Positions 7,197-9,334 of a stretch of DNA of 9,334 bases are shown one piece after another. Positions within the stretch are counted from its first letter, which is position 1; the number at the start of each line of letters is the position of its first letter. Location of the stretch: positions 1-9,334 of the forward strand of contig CAXTJZ010000157.1 of assembly GCA_964244695.1 (NCBI GenBank). The letters run 5' to 3'. A program made the position numbers and the translations under genes. The notes beneath the pieces were generated by a model. The model had not been told where the DNA came from. It did no database searches and saw only the letters and a program-made list of their open reading frames with translations. The stretch is from BOG-908 sp964244695 (GTDB lineage: Bacteria > Pseudomonadota > Alphaproteobacteria > Acetobacterales > Acetobacteraceae).

Positions 7197-7940
7197 ATGA
7201 AACGCCTAGCCATCGCCTTCGCAGCCCTGGCCCTGTCCGCCGCGGTGCCCGACTACGTGACTCAGGCCATCGCCAACAAGGACCGCCCGGCCGATGACGT
7301 GGCGCGCGACGGCGCCCGCCACGTGTTGGCGCTGCTGGTCTTCTCCGGCGCCAAGCCGGGCGACCGCATCGCCGATTTCGTGCCGGCGGGCGGCTACTTC
7401 ACCCGCCTGTTCAGCAACATCGCTGGCCCCAAGGGGCATGTGTTCGCGGTGATACCGGAGGAGTTGCGCAAGATCCCCAAGATGGTGCTGCCCACCGAGG
7501 CGATCGCGAAACAGCCGGAATTTGCGAACGTGACAGAGGAAATCGAGCCCACCGACAACACGGGTGCCACGGCGCTGGCGTCCGGCCAGCTCGACCTTGT
7601 ATGGACCAGCGACAACTACCACGACCTGTACGGCTTCTTCGGCGCGCAGCACGCGGCCGCCGCGGACGCCGCGATCTTCCGGGCGCTCAAGCCTGGCGGC
7701 ATGTTCGTCGTGGTGGATCACGTGGCGCTGCCAGGCGCGAGTGCGACCGCGCCCAAGACGCTGCACCGGATCGACCCGGAAACCGTAAAGGCACAGGTGC
7801 TGGCGGCGGGATTCGTTCTGGATGGCACCACGGACGTTTTGGCCAATCCTGCCGATACGCACACGCTGAAGGTGTTCGATCCTTCGGTGCGCGGGCATAC
7901 GGACCAGTTTGCCTTCCGGTTTCGTAAGCCGGGTAAGTGA
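7197..7940 (+). CDS. Predicted exported class I methyltransferase (COG4798-like)
   Basis: A 247-residue protein with an N-terminal signal-like segment (MKRLAIAFAALALSAA: Lys-Arg, then a hydrophobic run with small residues near 13-16), followed by a Rossmann-type methyltransferase core. The S-adenosylmethionine loop is the unusual DFVPAGGYFTRLF (60-72) in place of the classic E/DxGxGxG. It is followed by VFAVIPEEL (82-90), the conserved DLVWTSDNYHDLY (133-145) and the post-core strand FRALKPGGMFVVVDHVA (161-177). This pattern fits the COG4798 group of predicted methyltransferases, which often have signal peptides. The substrate is unknown. ATG at 7197 is well supported by GGAG 6 nt upstream (7187-7190). 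The frame is open further upstream, but that part is repeat DNA. It follows the MFS gene by 172 nt. Confidence 0.85.
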   Translation: MKRLAIAFAALALSAAVPDYVTQAIANKDRPADDVARDGARHVLALLVFSGAKPGDRIADFVPAGGYFTRLFSNIAGPKGHVFAVIPEELRKIPKMVLPTEAIAKQPEFANVTEEIEPTDNTGATALASGQLDLVWTSDNYHDLYGFFGAQHAAAADAAIFRALKPGGMFVVVDHVALPGASATAPKTLHRIDPETVKAQVLAAGFVLDGTTDVLANPADTHTLKVFDPSVRGHTDQFAFRFRKPGK

Positions 7941-8100
7941 GCAAGCAGTTCTTTTTTGAAAAAAAGAACCAAAAAACTTTCGCTCTGTTCGCCGTGGCCG
8001 GGGCTTCGTGTCGCGGGCATCATCACGTATGCTGCCCGGTTAAGCGGCTACAGCTTAGCAAAAGTTGTTTGCTTCTTTTTTTCAAAAAAGAAGGCCTTTC
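7941..8100. repeat. Composite inverted-repeat unit 6 (B and A arms) between methyltransferase and AGE genes
   Basis: Bases 7949-7984 pair without gaps with 8057-8092, a 36-bp stem with three mismatches (7969/8072, 7974/8067, 7981/8060). The spacer is longer (about 72 nt) and has its own GC stem, CGGGCA (8014-8019) with TGCCCG (8033-8038). In transcription order it is B then A, as in units 1 and 2. It begins directly after the methyltransferase TGA, and its A arm leads into the AGE start. Confidence 0.92.
8089..8094 (+). promoter_or_regulatory. Repeat-borne ribosome binding site of the AGE gene (AGAAGG)
   Basis: AGAAGG at the outer end of the unit 6 A arm is the only Shine-Dalgarno-like sequence before the AGE gene. 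It is 6 nt from an in-frame TTG (8101) and 12 nt from an in-frame GTG (8107). The first four bases, AGAA, fall inside the 36-bp stem. This copies the layout before dnaG. Use as a ribosome site is inferred. Confidence 0.5.
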
Positions 8101-8106
8101 TTGCCT

Positions 8107-9207
8107 GTGCAGTCTGACCTGAGAGACGGACTGGGCCAGCTACGCGCCTGGCTGCTGGACGCCGCCCTTCCGCTCTGGCTTGCGCACGGGATCGACCATG
8201 CGCGCGGCGGCTTCTTCGAAGCGCTGGACCTGCGCACGTATCGTTGCACCGCGCCCTTCCGCCGCCTGCGCGTCGTCGCGCGCCAGATCGTCGTGTTCTC
8301 CCAGGCGCACGAGCTAGGCGTGCCGGGTGCCGAGCAAGCGGCCCGGTTAGGTCTGCACTTTCTCGAAACGCATGCTGCCCTGGAAGATGGGGGTTACGCC
8401 TGGCGCTTCGACCTCGCGCATAAACCCATCGACCACACGCGCGACCTGTACGACCACGCATTCGTGCTGCTGGCGCTCGCCAGCGCCGCCAAGCTGGCCG
8501 GCGCCGGGACGATGCGCCCGCGCGCGCTGGCGCTGCTGTCCTGGCTGGACGAACGTTTCACCCATCCCGCAGGCGGCTATCTGGAAAGCCTGCCGCCGGC
8601 GTTGCCCCGCCGGCAGAATCCCCACATGCATTTGCTCGAGGCCTTGCTGGCTGCGGCCGCCACTTTCGGGGACGACATCTTTCACACGCGCGCCCAGGCC
8701 CTGGTGGACCTGTTCGCCCACCGACTGTTCGACAAGTCTTCCGGCGCCTTGCCAGAGTTTTTCGACGACACGCTGAATCCTGTTCGTGACGACGGCCTGT
8801 TTCTCGTGGAACCCGGACACCACTGCGAATGGGTCTGGCTGCTGCATCAGGCGGGCGCGCTCGGCCTTGCCGTCCCGCAGGACATGCCTGCGCAGCTTAT
8901 GGCATTTGCCGACCGCTACGCCATAAATCCCGCAACGGGCGCCCTGTTCGACGAACTCAATAGCGACGGCACCGTCCGCTCGTCCGGCTCCCGTCTGTGG
9001 CCGCAGACGGAACGTCTGCGCGCGGAGTTTCTGCGCCCCGATGCTTCAGCAGCGCTGCAATTGCAGTCTGTCCGTGCGTTGGCCGCGCATCTTTGCCCAG
9101 ATGGATCGTGGCAGGAGCGGCGCCTGCCTGGTGGATCGTTCGCAGACCTGCCTGCGCCAGCAAGCAGCTTGTATCATCTGACGGGAGCTATCCTAGCCGT
9201 AACGTAA
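8107..9207 (+). CDS. AGE-family sugar epimerase/isomerase
   Basis: A 366-residue (alpha/alpha)6-barrel protein of the N-acylglucosamine 2-epimerase superfamily, which includes mannose isomerase-like and cellobiose 2-epimerase-like enzymes. Family marks are WLAHGIDHARGGFFEALD (about 24-41), RQIVVFSQA (59-67), the conserved NPHMHLLEA (171-179), EPGHHCEWVWLL (235-246), with a His of the type used as acid/base, RLWPQTERLRAE (296-307) and the C-terminal ASSLYHLTGA (353-362), holding the second expected catalytic His at 357. The exact sugar cannot be told from sequence, and no sugar-pathway gene adjoins it. Start choice: GTG at 8107, or TTG at 8101, which adds two residues and lies at ideal distance from the AGAAGG of repeat unit 6. 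No ATG is available near the N-terminus. The frame continues upstream into the repeat, which is surely non-coding. The stop is 2 nt from the next repeat arm. Confidence 0.9.
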   Translation: MQSDLRDGLGQLRAWLLDAALPLWLAHGIDHARGGFFEALDLRTYRCTAPFRRLRVVARQIVVFSQAHELGVPGAEQAARLGLHFLETHAALEDGGYAWRFDLAHKPIDHTRDLYDHAFVLLALASAAKLAGAGTMRPRALALLSWLDERFTHPAGGYLESLPPALPRRQNPHMHLLEALLAAAATFGDDIFHTRAQALVDLFAHRLFDKSSGALPEFFDDTLNPVRDDGLFLVEPGHHCEWVWLLHQAGALGLAVPQDMPAQLMAFADRYAINPATGALFDELNSDGTVRSSGSRLWPQTERLRAEFLRPDASAALQLQSVRALAAHLCPDGSWQERRLPGGSFADLPAPASSLYHLTGAILAVT

Positions 9208-9334
9208 GCAAGGCCTTCTTTTTTGCAAAAAAGAAGCAAAAACTTTTACTTCCCTCGCATTTTCAGCAGGAGGGCACTTCATAAGAAATACGCACGTTTG
9301 AAATGCGGGATGGGAAAAGTGTTTTGCTTCTTTT
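9208..9334. repeat. Composite repeat unit 7, A arm plus truncated partner at window end
   Basis: The A arm begins immediately after the AGE stop codon (GCAAGGCC) and contains a perfect 22-bp palindrome (9215-9236) with a GC centre. The partner arm starts near 9300 and is cut by the window edge. GAAATGCGGGATGGGAAAAG (9300-9319) is roughly complementary to the inner A arm (9244-9263, CTTTTACTTCCCTCGCATTT). The spacer is more AT-rich than in other units and contains an AGGAGG (9268-9273) with no start codon at working distance. Confidence 0.8.

Noticed and set aside
8014..8038. GC stem CGGGCA/TGCCCG as a stand-alone rho-independent terminator or tRNA fragment
   Set aside because: No T-run follows it and there is no tRNA-like arrangement. 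It is better seen as the inner hairpin of repeat unit 6.
4052..9207. Reading the cyclase, MFS, methyltransferase and AGE genes as one new system or biosynthetic cluster
   Set aside because: Gaps of 120-172 nt are all occupied by repeats, there is no translational coupling, and the products have no evident shared pathway. Same-strand order alone is not enough.
9268..9303. AGGAGG inside the spacer of unit 7 as a ribosome site for a further gene
   Set aside because: No ATG, GTG or TTG at 5-10 nt. The ATG at 9303 is about 29 nt away and leads into the repeat arm.

Overview
This is a GC-rich (by eye well above 60% GC in genes) bacterial chromosomal segment, most likely from an alphaproteobacterium of the Acetobacteraceae. 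The evidence is the conserved yqeY-like / dnaG / rpoD order, the RpoD and DnaG sequence style, and AT-rich palindromic repeats in the gene gaps of a kind I associate with that family. I cannot confirm the taxon without a search.

Left part, minus strand (1-3102): a replication/transcription core block read right to left. It holds a YqeY/GatB-like protein, DNA primase (dnaG) and the N-terminal 168 residues of the primary sigma factor (rpoD, cut by the window edge). This is the alphaproteobacterial version of the macromolecular-synthesis arrangement. A gene-poor stretch (3103-3440) and a small minus-strand GNAT acetyltransferase (3441-3890) follow.

Right part, plus strand (4052-9207): a membrane-anchored GGDEF diguanylate cyclase, a 14-TM DHA2/EmrB-type MFS transporter, a signal-peptide-bearing predicted methyltransferase (COG4798-like), and an AGE-family sugar epimerase/isomerase. 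These four share a direction but have no evident common pathway. They read as ordinary accessory metabolism and signalling rather than one system.

The unusual layer is between the genes. Almost every gap carries one or two arms of the same AT-rich repeat, with a core close to TTCTTTTTTGAAAAAAAGAA followed by CAAAAAACTTTT. Full units pair an 'A' arm (outer end AAGGCC) with an inverted 'B' arm (outer end GAAC-TGCTT) around a GC-rich spacer, giving one hairpin of about 120-160 bp with a 36-44 bp stem. Several genes stop within a few bases of a unit. For dnaG and the AGE gene the outer end of the A arm supplies the probable Shine-Dalgarno (AGAAGG) and a TTG codon at ideal spacing. I saw no RNA genes, CRISPR arrays, insertion sequences or transposases. 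The repeat family is the best candidate here for something under-described.
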